Shown here in pieces: positions 1-12,199 of a DNA stretch of 64,000 nucleotides (position 1 is the stretch's first letter; every line of letters begins with the position of its first letter). Location of the stretch: NCBI GenBank assembly GCA_023052935.1, contig CM041292.1:85823169-85887168 (forward strand). The letters run 5' to 3'. A program made the translations under genes and the position numbers. The notes below the pieces were generated by a model that had not been told where the DNA came from, did not search any database, and was given only the letters and a program-made list of their open reading frames with translations. Source of the DNA: Piezodorus guildinii. Its lineage: Eukaryota; Arthropoda; Insecta; Hemiptera; Pentatomidae.

Positions 1-2087
1 CATCTGTCACATCCCCTCGCTCGCCCCGTCTTCGCACTTGGCGTTTTATCTTGTCCTCAACACGTTTTGAAATAATATTTTTCTAGTCCTCTCTTCTTTT
101 TTATCCGACCAGTTTGAACATTTTCGTGCACCGATGAAAAAGGTACACTATGTTTTTTTCCCACTTTGGAGTACATGTTTCCGACACAAAATCTCGAAGC
201 ATAAATCCTATTTGTTTTGTTAATATTTCTTTAAACCTAAGTTTAAGCAATTGCTTCTTATTTTCTTAAATGTCAATCATATCATATGCCTGAAAAATGA
301 AACGGGCGCTTGTGTTTTATTTAATGCTTAGAGGTTTCAAAACTGATAAGTTAAATGAACATTAATCGCCAGATAAATCATCATTTTTATAAGTATTAGT
401 TATGAAAAGTGGTAGAATAAACATAAATATATAAAAGGATGATATAAAAGTAATGATAATTCGTTTTGCAACATTATTTTCTTTGTTTTGAAGTTTTTTT
501 AACAATAAAGGAGATACATTTAACAATAAATGTATTTTATTTTCTTCTCAAATTCTTTCTGCCAACACAACTCTCAACAAGTTAAAAATTAAGGTTAATG
601 ATTATGAATATTAATTGCTTGATACAAAAATTGAAATTGTACGTAAATTATTTCCTCATGTCTGTAACATAAACAAGATTTTTGGTTTTCTGAATCAGTA
701 ATACCTCTGAAATTTCTCTTAGTTGAGAATGAAATATCTCGGAAATAAAATCAACATTCTTGCTGTGAAAATCCGTAGATCTAAATAGAACTTTTTTTGA
801 GATTTTAATGAGGCACATTTTATTACCATATCATGGCTATAAACGTAATAAAACAGCATATATTAGGACTGATATGAATTTCTTCTATACTGTCGCTGTT
901 CCCATTTTTAGCTAACGAATATGAAAATATTGCTTGAATATCTTTCAGGATTGAACACAATTATAATAATAGTAATTATAGTATTCTAATAAGCTTTTGT
1001 ATACTTCAAGGATTATAAACACCTTTGAATGTTTAACGTTGAATCATTGCATTGTTGTTGGTGTCCTACAACATTTTTTTCATCCCTCGAAAACAATTTT
1101 TTTTAATATACTTGGTATGGCTTGAATATTATACAGATCAAAATAACGATCTGTTTATCGATTATGTTAAAAAAAAAAAACTCTTTTGTACACCAAATCC
1201 GAATTTTATCATTATAACAATCGCTAGTGGATTCGCACGGGTGAAATTATAATGAACGGTCTTTTATGTTATGAAAATCTCTGTCTGACCAATTTAGAGT
1301 TCATCACTTTGGGAAATTTAGTTTATCGTAACGAAAGGGCAATTAGCAAGAAAACACGTTTATCCAATAACGTCTATTCATTATTATTTTTAATCATCAG
1401 CTGGAGTGATAAAGATAAATCTAAATTGGTTAGGTTTATTTGTTTGTTATTTCATAGTGGAGCACAGATAACGGAAACTTTGATTTTCACATATAAAGGA
1501 AATTTTACCGTTATGTATGTATTCGAAAACTATAGAAATAACAAACGTTTCTATCTTATTCGTTTTATTACTATTTTATATTTAGATAGTGTCTTAGGTA
1601 TTACACACTACAACTTTTCGCTATATTTACACATTAACAATCAGAAGTTTATTATTACACATTTGAATTGTTGTTAATATAAATTTTTTTTAGATAAAAT
1701 ATAAACGTTCGCTTTAAAAAGGATATGGAAAATTTGTTAATGTCTTAAACTAAGAATAAAATTAAGTAATAAAATATTTAAGATTTGCTTTAAACTTTTA
1801 CTTTGTAATATAAAAGGATAGTCATTAAAACAGTATCTACTGCGTTACCAAGAGGGAAGGAGAAAGCATTTACAACGGCCCAGACTAGCCATTTGCCAGG
1901 ACGCAAGTTTTTTGAAGAATTTGACAAACAGGAAAACTAGTTGTTTACTTAGGTTAACAAAGAGTATTGTCCTTGGCCAAGAGGAAGATTTTTTGGGGTG
2001 TATTAACAATTGATATGATGTTAACAATATTTGGTGTAATTATAAGCTTAGGCAAGAGGGAGCAGGGCAGATCGCTGGCCCTACAAC
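1..2087. other. AT-rich stretch without recognisable gene
   Basis: This stretch is AT-rich with many short homopolymers. The open frames at 1052-1252 and 1252-1677 have AT-driven composition rich in F, I, L, N and Y, no recognisable domain, and no splice or promoter context I can support. A slightly GC-richer patch at 1840-2080 holds a 60-codon minus-strand frame without a known motif. I see nothing else here. Confidence 0.5.
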
Positions 2088-2149
2088 TCACCCTATAATG
2101 TTTCGGAGCAAATACAAATTAAATAACGTATTAGTACGGTTAACTTTTA

Positions 2150-3070
2150 AACTTAAATGTTCATAGACAAAGAACAAGCCTTTGACCAAGTCTGGCACCC
2201 GGGACTGCTGTACAAACTCCGTAAATTCCTCCCTTCTACATACTTCGTCGTCATCCAGCCGTACCACTTTGACAGATTCTTCAAAATAACCCACAATCGT
2301 CCCTATTAATCTATTTTTACTTAGTCTACTGGTGTTCCTCATGGCAGTATCCTAGGACCCACTCACTCCATTGTGTTTTATCAGTTAATAACCATCCTAC
2401 TATTGTCTCTCAAACTCTCCAACCCCACATCAGAACCTTTGAGGTATGGTGTCAGATTGAAAAATTAAAATCAATTCCAATAAATTAATACTATTACATA
2501 ATAAATTACCTTTAGCCTTTGACATCCTGCCTCAAAATGTCCTTTAATGATATTCCTCTTGTCCCGGTTAAACAGATTCACTAATTAGGACTCTTGCTTG
2601 AAAAACGCCTTCATGGAATCCGCATACAAGACTGAAAATACAAGAAAGTGCTCGCCGATTTTGGTTACTTTAACGCTTACTGGACAAACGCTCTAGCCTT
2701 ACACTTAATTAAAAAAGGGCCCATTTATCTGACAATCATAAGGCCTTTATGGACCTACGGAGATGAGCTTTGGAGATCCACTAAATTCAATCCTGACAAT
2801 CCAAGATCCCTCGTAAAATCTTCAACGCCTCTTACTTTTTCACGAATGAAATCATTCATAAAGACTTAAATGTTCCATATGTTGCTGATTTAGCCCGTAC
2901 CAGGTCCAGAGGAGCCTCGTGAACACCCGTAATAAACTCTATTCCCACTCTAATCCACTAGTTTCAATAATTGCTTCTTCTTCAATTTCTAACAATCTCC
3001 CGAGGCGTCTGAAAATGAGATGTCCTCAAGACCTTCTTGTTTAGATGGACTACTATAGTGTTACCAATTA
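2150..3070 (+). pseudogene. Decayed Jockey-type retrotransposon ORF2, RT palm to C-terminus
   Basis: Reading three frames in turn recovers a Jockey-like reverse transcriptase. It begins with the palm A motif, FIDKEQAFDQVWHPGLLYKL (about 2158-2217). Further on come the thumb and tail signatures LGLLLEKRL (near 2590) and IIRPLWTYGDELW (near 2730-2770), then NVPYVADLARTRS near 2870-2905. Frameshifts and stops separate these pieces, and the YxDD segment is not legible. The endonuclease and 5' half are missing. The same 3' region recurs on the minus strand at 27365-27585 and on the plus strand at 56940-57594, so this is one family. Protein function is lost. Family assignment rests on motif recognition only. 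Confidence 0.75.
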
Positions 3071-3423
3071 TTGTTCTTTTGCAATGTTAATAATCAAACT
3101 ACTGTATTAAACTACATTAGTCATTTATGAAATAAGGCAAAACGACTTGTGATTAAAAAATCCTCAGAAGTTTAATTTTTGGAAGAACTAAAAACGCTGG
3201 GATTCAAAATCATGTGTTCAAAACCTTTTCTAATGTTTTGAATTTTAAACCTTAGTTCGTACGTTGGATTTTTTTCTTATGGGTTTAAAAATTTAAACAG
3301 GGAGCTAAGTAGATTGAAATAGTAGTGTGTTTTTGTTTTCCAAATACTGTCTATAAATATAAATCTGAAAAACAAGTGCCTGTTGGACTGAAAATTCTAA
3401 AAAAAAAAATCTGGTGCCCGCAA

Positions 3424-4291
3424 CACACCACTTTCAGGTACTTCCGTTGTTAAAATCAATTTAAGATTTTCTAAATACATTTAAAGATACAAATAAATTG
3501 TTAAAGAAATAATTATTTTAAATTTTAATAGAAACATGTGTTTTATTAAATCTAATCTATTATATTCTTATCTACTACAATCAGTTACTTTTATTGGCTT
3601 TTCATCACTCTCGATTAACCTTTAAAATTCCGTTTTTTAGATAATATTTTTTCTAACATCTATTGCTATCAAACGGTATATTATACATTTATATTACTAT
3701 TCATTCTTGTGTTCCAAAACATAAAAATTGCATAAAAAAATATGTTTGCACTATTCTCTTTTAGTTGTTTATCAAATTCGCTTAACTTCCATATTTACCC
3801 GTTTTTAAATCAATACTAATAAGATGATGCTCCATTTTTTTTTTTTTTAAATCTACAAAATTAAAGGTACTTTAGAGGAAGAAAATTTAAAATATTGGCA
3901 TTTAAGCCCCGTCAGACTATTTCTATCAGAATGAAACCTACATCATATTTAAACCCATCAAATTTTGCATCGATATATAAAGCTTAATTAAAATCATTAG
4001 AGCTGAGGTGCAAAATGCATAGTATGAAGTAGATCTTCCGGTCAGCTGATTTTGATGAAAAAGTTTCTGTAACATTTCGGTCGTATATTTGTCTTAAATA
4101 TGAAAGTTCAGTTTCATAGGACTTTTTGTTTTTGCACTGGAGTTAGCACACACACCTTTTTGCGGGACTTGGTTATCTCGACTCAGGGTATCCTAAAACT
4201 TTTATTTCCGTTGAAAAATGGAATTCGAACATTTTCACGATCGCAATACTTTCCCTTACTATATATTTCATTTATAGGTAAGTGAAAGTAA
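3424..4291 (+). mobile_element. Non-autonomous TIR DNA element, family T, copy 1 (most complete plus-strand copy)
   Basis: The left end reads CACACCACTTTCAGGTACTT and the right end GGTAAGTGAAAGTA, which are imperfect inverted repeats of one another (core ACTTTCACTTACCT). No transposase is visible. The 61-codon frame at 4100-4285 is incidental. Long internal stretches recur at 9509-9885, 35270-36110, 53531-54566 (reversed) and 61884-62572 (reversed). One shared block contains CTCAGGG, CCTAAAA and TTTCCGTTGAAAA just inside the right end. The structure suggests a MITE-like cut-and-paste element of about 0.9-1.0 kb. I cannot name the superfamily because no clear target-site duplication was identified. 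Confidence 0.7.
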
Positions 4292-4639
4292 AAAATAGCA
4301 GTGTTGTATGTGTTGGATAAATGAAAAAGATTGGGCTCAAAATTAGCTTTTCAATGTGCTTAGCACGTCGTGGTCTTAACTATCGAACCAAAGAAAAACC
4401 TTAAATAACTGTCAATCTGCATGAATAAATACTTATTTAATTATTAGTTTAGCATGCTTAAGCAATAGTGCCCATGTAATATTATATTTATGTTCCTGAT
4501 TACATACGCTCGTTTCATTTGATCAAATGGCTTTATTTTACTTCCAAAGAAGCAAGTGACTGAGGGCGAGAGCAAACCCTTGCGGTTTAGACAGTACCTT
4601 CGCTTGCTATTTACTGCCCCTAAGCCTTGTAGTTCCAAT

Positions 4640-5110
4640 CCCTCATATCTACACCATTAATGGTAAGCAATAAGCAGCCAATATCGGATTGTTTGATAGA
4701 TTAAGGCGGCCCGAAGCTGTGACAGCGGAGGTAATTTGTAAGCTGGAAAGGACCCTCTCAAGAGACAACAATACTCCAGCCGCCTGGTTTATACAGCTCC
4801 GGACGTATAAGGTTTATCTGTCCTCGGGGAGATCTGTGATGTAGATAAGGCTCCTTGTGTTCATTAGATGTGTTTTTTCAAACAGCGGCGGCTTGGCGCC
4901 CTCACAGGCGCCGGTATCTGGTAAAAACCTAAATCCGGTTATGGTGAAGAGGCAGCCAGCCAATGAGAAAGCGGCCTCCTTCCTCTCGGACCAATGGCAG
5001 CCCTGGCCACTCCCACACCTCCGCCCAGCTCAAAGATTTAACACATTCATATCAAGGATTTCAGGTGGGGCTACCACGTATCTTCGTTTCGACCTTTAGG
5101 TATCAGCTGG
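4640..5110. promoter_or_regulatory. GC-rich island, candidate regulatory module with CCAAT boxes
   Basis: This block of about 450 bp is clearly GC-richer than its AT-rich flanks and shares no sequence with the repeats in the window. It holds CCAATGAG (near 4960) and, about 30 bp downstream, CCAATGGCAG (near 4992), followed by CCACACCTCCGCCC, a GC-box-like string. Two overlapping frames of 62 and 80 codons look compositional. It may be a promoter or enhancer of a gene outside the window. No initiator, TATA box or exon can be supported. Confidence 0.3.
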
Positions 5111-5239
5111 TTCTGGCATTATCTCACACCTCACCTCCTCCATGGTTTTAATGGATTCCACTTCATAGAAAAACAGGAATCTACGGCAATGTTCTTTGAA
5201 GATTTTTTTCTTAAAGATATTTGATCCCTTGAATTAAAG

Positions 5240-7550
5240 TAGAATTCTATTCAACAACAGCTCTGTAAACGTACTTTTACCATTCATGAATAAAGACAGT
5301 GGTTACTACTTAACCAAAACTACTTAATCAGTAGTTTAAGAACACCAGTTACTCCATTGAAGAATACTTTCAATTCATTATTTTAAAAGTTTATGTTTCC
5401 CAACTATTTAACCGTTTTATTATTTGAGGGATGAGATGGCTTTGATAGCGGTCAAAATGATTACAAAATAGTGTGAAAATCACCAATTAAACCAACGTTT
5501 AGACACACCTTAGGAGTCTTCAACAGGGTTATTATTAAGTAATAGGGTGATAATTATTCATTTTAATATTAATGGTTGACCGTGAAATGAAAATGAAGGA
5601 TAAGATGATTTGGATGAAATAAAAAGAAAGAATAGAACATACAAAAAAAAAACTATTTATTATCGAGTGTTTCATTCAGCTTCCGTACTTTGCGGAGAGA
5701 AGCACCGATGAAGACCCGAAAGTTGGGTAAAAACGTTAGATAATATACTATTTTCTACTCTACAATACTATTTTCTATTCTTTTCTGACCTCTACTCGAA
5801 CCATCTAGTCTATTTTCGCCTGCACTCAGAAAAGATTTTTGAATTATCAAAGCTTGTTTTCATTTAATTTTTTATCTGAATCAAGACTTTCTCTTCATTA
5901 TAATATAACATGTACTGCTATTTTTTTTTTATTTTATTTTTTTTTTTTTTATTTGGACTTGTAACATTCTTACAACTTGTATTTTCCTAATTAAGCTTCG
6001 GGGTCACCTTGTACAAGTTTATTTAAAGTTTTACACAAGTACTCATGGATAAATTTGCCCTTAGTTGATATTTTTTATTTTTTTCATGTAGCCCATTTTT
6101 TTATTACAGTTAACTTATATTTGTATTTGTTTGCTTGTCTAAACTTTTTCCTTATTTTTGAAACATGTTATATTTTATACAGTTATAAATCCGCTTAAAT
6201 AAAATCTGTATGAATCTAATGTTCTAAGCAATGGAGACAACTTTACTTTTTTTCTTCGTTTTCGAAGCAATTTATAATTTTGATTATAAATAGCACCTGA
6301 AATTTTCCGCGGGCCTTGTTAACCCAAATGAATAAGTTTTTTTTTTTTATTTTTAGCACAAACATTGCATAAAATGTTCATTTTTTCAGTCGCCGTACGC
6401 GACAGAACATCGTGTCAATTCAATGATTCATGCCTATAAAAACTAAAAATCTAAAACCTGAAACATCCTAGTAGTTGTAATACAACATATGAGACATAAA
6501 TCAAATAATTTAGCAATAAAAAAACAAAAAGAGCTTCCGGCATTTTTAAAATCACAACACTTCAATAATCAATATAAATATTTTTTTAATATGTAATCGG
6601 ATTTCATGCATTACTATATTCAAGATTTGCTAATGTTTTATGTTTTTCTACGAATATGAACCAACATCTACATGAATTTCCAAAAAAAAAAAAAAAAAAA
6701 AAAAACTTTTAAAAATTTTGATTCCAGTTTTAACAATATCAAAGATGATACTGATGATATAGATGTCATGATTACTGATGACGCTCAGTAAAAGCAATCA
6801 AAATATTAAATTTAAACAATACCTATACAAAAACTTGAAAAATTAAATACCAAAAAATAGTGGATTTGTGTAAAAAAACAAAACAATTAGATGACGATAT
6901 TTTTAGCACTTAATTACGAGACTACTTTTCTATTACACCATAAAACTATTTTCTCAGGTAACTAATAACTGAAGCTATAACAGAAAATTTTGCTAACTTT
7001 CAGTAATTTAATTTATAGTCCAATGTAATTTAATAGGTTATCTTTAAAGTATTTTATTAAAATTAAACCACTTCTCGTTAATGTTTTTAACAAATAAAAC
7101 ATGTGAAAATAGGAATTTCGTCTTAGAAGTTATCGTTGGTAGTTTTGGTTCCTGGTAAACAATTATTTTTTTGTTTGAATATATACATTTTTTAACAATA
7201 ATTGAACAATAATATAGGGATGTCTTTACCTTTGGATCATTAACTAGTTTTTTTTTTAAATCCATAAAAATTCATCTTCAAAGGAAAACATTTTTAAAAT
7301 TCAATTTGAAATAAAAAATAAAACACCAATTCAAATGTTTATTATCATTATGGTTTCTATGTATGATGATACATGATATTTAGCTTGATATTTCTAATAT
7401 ATTACGTTAATTGTAGAAAATATGCTTTAGCATTATTTCGTTACTTATATTAATAATTGAATATTAAATGTTCCTCTGTGATCTGATTCATGAGCAATAT
7501 ATTGATGAAATTAATATCCCTTCCTTTCCGTCAAAGATAGATTATGTTTA
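5240..7550. other. AT-rich stretch without recognisable gene
   Basis: This is AT-rich DNA with poly-T and poly-A runs, including about 23 A residues at 6681-6703. The only structured element seen is the hammerhead-like motif at 5704-5740, listed separately. The 73-codon minus frame at 7044-7265 is AT-driven, and I do not call it a gene. Confidence 0.5.
5704..5740 (+). other. Hammerhead-like hairpin motif, copy 1
   Basis: The sequence has CCGATGA, one A, then GACCC with a GAAAGTT loop and GGGT, followed by AAAACGTTAG. It matches the dispersed pattern C(T)GANGA-N-stem-loop-stem-GAAACG found at five other places in this window. Here the first T is C and the GAAAC box is degraded. A poly-A run and GC-richer bases precede it. 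It is probably a decayed fragment of the repeat that carries this motif. Confidence 0.4.
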
Positions 7551-7553
7551 GAT

Positions 7554-7569
7554 TTTATATATATGTATG

Positions 7570-7611
<42 letters not shown>
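7554..7611. repeat. (TA)n microsatellite
   Basis: Alternating TA dinucleotides cover about 58 bp, interrupted by two TATG units and one AA at the left side. It is a simple repeat in AT-rich DNA. Confidence 0.95.
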
Positions 7612-7613
<2 letters not shown>

Positions 7614-9120
7614 TGGGATAAAGAAGGAGAATTGATTAAAAACCATGCGTTTGATTATTGTTTGGTTTTAGGGCGTACAACAGCTTAGTCATCAATTATT
7701 TATTATACTGAATAAAGTGTACAATTTGTAATCTTTATATTGTTTTTAAATTTAAACTGAACAATATGTATTGTAAATAATACATCAAGAGTTAAAGAAA
7801 AAATCTGAGAATACTTTTAAAGTTTCTTTATTCAAATATTTCATAATTTCGTAATACATAATGGCATTGAATCGTATATAGTCTATCACAATTTTACTTA
7901 TCAAAGATTAAATTATCATTAATTGACTAAACTGGTGAACTGATATCATATGATATCATATATTTCCCTCTAAATATTAGGATAATACTTAAACACATGA
8001 AATATCAAATTGCATATAATTTTGTTATTGAAATATCCAGAATATGCTTACTTATATATGTTATGTATGTATAGTTATACACAGCTTTTAGGATAAGCAA
8101 GATGTATATCCGCATTAACTGAATAAAAACTATTTAACGGTGCCCTAAAATATAATAGCAATGATATGTATTTTTAATTACAATTGGTTCATAAAAGTAC
8201 ATAAAAAAAGAGGCTATATCTTTTAACTATTTTTTTTTAGTTAAGGAAATTGAATCCATATTTATTTGTTACATTGGTAACAAAATAGTATAAGACAATT
8301 TTTTTTTTTTTTTAATATAATAAAATAAAAGTTGTTGTATAACGTTTGTAAATTCCTAAAAGTGGAACAAAACCCAAAATTCTTCTGGCAAATTTTCAAT
8401 GAACGAATATGTAAAGAATAATTTTTTACATTTTTTTGGACTGAGTTGAGATTTAAAATTCTCTTTTAGCATTGCTTATTAAAAGGTTGTGGAATGGAAA
8501 ATAGCGTTTAATATGTAGGACAATTTAAATTATCTTAACCAAGAAAGGACACTAAAAAAATGATATATACCAAATAAAAAAGTAATATTTATATTTAAAA
8601 AATTAATTGTTTTTTATGAAAATTTGTATTGAGATATATTACAATTTGTCTTCAAACAGTCAATAATAAAAATGAAAAAAAAAATAACAGTATAAAATAA
8701 AATTAATATTATTGTTTATAATTTATATTTTACTATATCTGAGCTGATCAAGAATGTCCCTATATTTTAAAAGTATTAAACCTTTAAGCTTAGACGATCA
8801 CTAACACCTATTTTAATTTTAGTTTCTTTGTAATTGTTAATTATATTCCGGCCATGACTAATTTATAATTCGATAATTTAATGATTTGGTAAAGGTAATT
8901 CATACGAATCTATGAATAAATTATTTTTATATTGGTAGAAATTTACAGTTACAATTAAATTTAACTTTAAATTGGTAAACAGATAATTTTTATTGTGTTT
9001 ACCAATAATATCGTTTATTTAGAAATTATAATACGTTTGTTTAGTCATTACATCTGTCATGTGTATTGTATTATGGACTATAAATATATGTTTTTATAAA
9101 CATTGTAATAATTATTTTAT
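7612..9120. other. AT-rich stretch without recognisable gene
   Basis: AT-rich DNA. A short tandem repeat of TGATATCATA occurs twice near 7940-7961. No domain-bearing frame, RNA gene or recognisable repeat was seen. Confidence 0.5.
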
Positions 9121-9126
9121 TTATTG

Positions 9127-9402
9127 TTAATAGCGGACGGCTGTAGGGACGCGCCATCTGGTGAAAGGCTGAGGAGTCAAGAGAATCCAGTCTACGGGCC
9201 AACTCTTATCTTGGAATCCTTTTTTCTCGCCATTGGAGAATGGTAATGGTATCTTGTACCTATTTAGAGTTGACTGCTCGTTTAAATAAAGTTGTGAATT
9301 ACATTTAGAATTCACGATTTTCAGATAGTCCAATAAATCTGGAGACAAGTATTTGATAACATTAAATACACCATGGTTAGAAGAGTTCACAACATTTTTC
9401 AT
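9127..9402 (-). other. 91-codon open frame of unknown nature in a GC-richer patch
   Basis: An ATG-initiated frame covers the whole 9127-9402 patch, which is GC-richer than its flanks. The predicted peptide is basic and mixed in composition, not A/T-driven (it has SPDLLDYLKIVNSKC and KSWPVDWILLTPQP). I recognise no domain, signal peptide or retroelement motif. No splice donor or polyadenylation signal can be tied to it. It could be a decayed repeat, a conserved non-coding block that is open by chance, or a small exon. Confidence 0.2.
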
Positions 9403-9508
9403 TCGGTCGCATAGAACAATAGCATCAGATATTTATTTAATTTATGTATTTTCGTATTATAATTTATTTTTACCTGTATTATATAAAGAATAAAATTCTG
9501 GCGCGCAG

Positions 9509-9885
9509 CACACTACTTTTAGTTACCTCCGTTGTTAGAATAAATTTAACAATTAAATACATTTAGAGATGAAAAAAAATTGTTATAAAATTAATTACAT
9601 TGAGTTTTAATGTAAACCAGTGTTTTATTAAATAATCTATTAAATTATTATCTACGAAAAATCAGATTGTTTTATCGGCTATTAATCACTCACCATTAAC
9701 TTTTACAATTTTGTGTATAATATAGTATTTGTTTCTAAAATATGTAGCTTTCCATACGTCAATATTACAGTGTTAGTTCAAAAACACAAAAACGGCATAA
9801 ACAATTTATAAAAAAAAAATGAATTTTCCCTTGATTTAAATTTTTTAATACTAACTGATTTTTTTCAATACTAACTGATAGTTTG
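9509..9885 (+). mobile_element. TIR DNA element, family T, copy 2 (3'-truncated)
   Basis: It begins CACACTACTTTTAGTTACCT, like the left end of the copy at 3424, and follows that copy through the TTATTAAATAATC, TTTTATCGGC and AAAAACACAAAA blocks. It stops near 9885 without the right terminal repeat. A local tandem duplication of about 20 bp (TTTTTTAATACTAACTGA) sits at 9839-9880, at the truncation point. Confidence 0.6.
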
Positions 9886-9939
9886 AGCTCACTATTACCA
9901 ATTAAAAAAATAGTAATATTTCTAAAAATAATATTTTAG

Positions 9940-10510
9940 TCAATGTGCTAGAGAAGTATTTCTTAGCAATAAGAGATAAAAAACAAATAATATTTATTTG
10001 GATCAAGGCACATGTAGCAATCCCCGAAAATGATGAGGTAGACCGGCTAGCAAAAACCACCGACACCCTAGATATTATTATAGACATCCGACTGCCGTAC
10101 TCTGACTATTTCCGTATGGTAACACAGGAAGATTTTATAAATCGAACTTAACAAGTATCCAGAACAAGCCTTGGTTTTATGAGATGAACCTACCCAAAGA
10201 CATTGTCAAATATTTCTCCCGACTATGAACAAATCACGGTGTGTGCAATGTGTACCTGCGCCGCATCGAGGTCCTTACCTCGTCCAAATGTGAGAAATTC
10301 AATATGAATGAGACTCTGCAGCAAATAATTCTGGAGTGCCCAGCGTATGAGACCCAGAGTAAGAAATTTCTGGATTTTTTAAATACCTACAATAAAGTAA
10401 ATATATATGAACAATTACTGACTACAAGGAAATCTGAAGAAATAGAAAGGGTGACACAGTTCCAAACTCTATTAAATATATATATATTTAAAATTTTTAT
10501 TTAATTTTAG
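9940..10510 (+). pseudogene. Decayed non-LTR retrotransposon RNase H and C-terminal tail
   Basis: The frame 9945-10151 reads IIFIWIKAHVAIPENDEVDRLAK. This corresponds to the last RNase H motif (IxFxWxPxHxGIxGNExxDxLAK) of I-type ORF2 proteins, with P-to-K and G-to-A changes. After a frame change, 10241-10504 reads YLRRIEVLTSSKCEKF and ETLQQIILECPAYETQ, the zinc-knuckle-like tail that normally follows RNase H (CxxC, E-T-x-x-H-I-L-x-E-C-P). The histidine of that tail is Q here. RT and endonuclease are absent. It is not the same sequence as the RNase H of the 18467-25311 element, so it represents a second RNase H-bearing lineage. Confidence 0.65.
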
Positions 10511-11868
10511 TTGTTTACAAGGAACAGTTTAATATTTTTATTGATTATTTCATTTTTTTTTTTTTTAATGATACTAACAAAACTAATATTTTATTTATTG
10601 CAATTATTTCTTATAATGAAAATCGTTTTAATATTATTGAAAGTTTTACATTAGAAAACTAATTAAAATAGTCAATAATCATTATTAGGATTTCAAACCA
10701 TCCATTAAGAGAATCATGGATTAAAATCCTCATTTTTAACCCCCTTTATTTGAACTGATAATTAATAAATAATCTTTATTGCTACGTACTTTTTATGATA
10801 TTAGAATTAAAAATGTTATTATGAAATAATAAATACAAGGTATTTTTTTTAAGTTTACCAAGTTACTAAAATTAACTACTTCATCGTCTCTAATTATCAG
10901 CTTACCCTTAAAATTTCTGACCTATAAACTATATCAACCCTCAAAAATGCATCCTAAAAAAAGAAAAGAAAATTTTTCCAGTAATAAATCAATTAAGGTA
11001 TAAAAAAGATGTTATTCGGTAAAAATTAAACTTCAAATTGGCTAACAACTTCGGATCGCATTATTTTGTAATATATATTTATTTTTGGCAAAAATGGAAA
11101 AAAAACAATGGAAGAAGTAAAAATTATCATGAGATGTTATTTTGAAGTCCACGTTATTTAGATTCTGCTACTGGTGCGGCTAACGAAATTCAAAAATAGA
11201 TTAAGCATTTTTTCGTTGTCATGCATTCGGCACTGAATAACATTATTCCATTATTCATGAATTTTTTAAAAATACTTTTGTTCCGACAGGAAACTCCAGT
11301 CATCAATATTCATCTGTTCCGGCACTTTTAATTCTTATCAATTTCTTAATTCATCATGTCTTTCCGATTTATTTAAAACTATTAACAGCTTTTCAGGAAA
11401 TAGAGTTTTATTAATAATAAATTTAAAACAACAATATTAAGCTGTTGAAGTAAATTTACTGCAAATAAAAGTTGAGCCGATAGCCCCAAGTTTACCAAAG
11501 CAATATGCTAGGATTAATTTTATGAACACGTTTATTTAGTTTGGTTTCATTTTATGTAATTTGACATTTCTTTTGTTTATATTGTAAATATTGTATGAAT
11601 GGGATCCTTTAGCAATATTATAATTGTCCATTGTGACAAACTGTAATACATACGAATAAAAAAAAAAAAAAAAAATTATGAACAGAGTGGTGTAAATTTT
11701 TCCATTTTGAGAAAATAATCTTTTATTCTTAAAAATTATTTAGTTGAATTATTTCGTTTATCTTAGTTTCAGGACTTGATATTAATATTGACATGAAGTA
11801 TGGTTACTATTTTTCGTATCGCCCCTTCTGAGTAAATGCTGGCCATTTATAAGATATTTAAGAATGTT
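10511..11868. other. AT-rich stretch; possible retroelement 3' end at about 11570-11676
   Basis: No gene was seen. At 11655-11676 an AATAAA merges into about 17 A residues, preceded by TGTAAATATTGTATG. It looks like the 3' end of a polyadenylated retrocopy, but no coding part is legible upstream. Confidence 0.4.
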
Positions 11869-11883
11869 AAGTACAAAATAGGG
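11869..11883. repeat. Target-site duplication, left copy, of SINE type A
   Basis: AAGTACAAAATAGGG is identical to 12185-12199. Confidence 0.9.
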
Positions 11884-12184
11884 GGAGCCCGTGGCTGAGT
11901 GGCTAGCGCGCTAGTCTCTCATGCTACAGGTTCTGAGTTCGAATCCCAGTCCCAGCGGGGCTTTCATATAAGGATGTAAAAAAAATGTGGATTCACTCAC
12001 AATCTCTCCCCGGTTATGTGAGACCCGTCAGCCAAAGGGTGGCCACTCACAAAATTAGTCGTAGGGAGTGATGACCCCACACTAAAAATTGCATCGTGAA
12101 ACGTGTGTGTAAACTCGCACGAGTTTACACCGCGAGGCCCAGGGCCTACACGGCCTGTCGCGCCACTGGAAGAAGAAGAAGAAG
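11884..12184 (+). mobile_element. tRNA-derived SINE, complete, with target-site duplication (SINE type A)
   Basis: The head is tRNA-like. The A box is TGGCTGAGTGGCTAGCGC (about 11891-11908) and the B box GTTCGAATCCC (about 11937-11947), with GCCCG and CGGGG forming an acceptor-like pairing. A non-tRNA body follows and ends in (GAA)n at 12168-12187. The 15-bp direct repeat AAGTACAAAATAGGG flanks it at 11869-11883 and 12185-12199, which fixes the boundaries. The body contains a strong hairpin near 12107-12128 (TGTAAACTCG, CA, CGAGTTTACA). Transcription would use the internal RNA polymerase III promoter. The intact duplication suggests recent insertion. Confidence 0.88.
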
Positions 12185-12199
12185 AAGTACAAAATAGGG
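12185..12199. repeat. Target-site duplication, right copy, of SINE type A
   Basis: AAGTACAAAATAGGG follows the GAA tail directly and is identical to 11869-11883. Confidence 0.9.

Noticed and set aside
1052..1677. Two abutting open frames of 66 and 141 codons
   Set aside because: AT-driven amino-acid content, no domain, no promoter, splice or poly-A context; expected by chance in such DNA.
11884..11958. tRNA gene call
   Set aside because: The tRNA-like head is followed by a SINE body, tail and target-site duplication, and the cloverleaf is imperfect.
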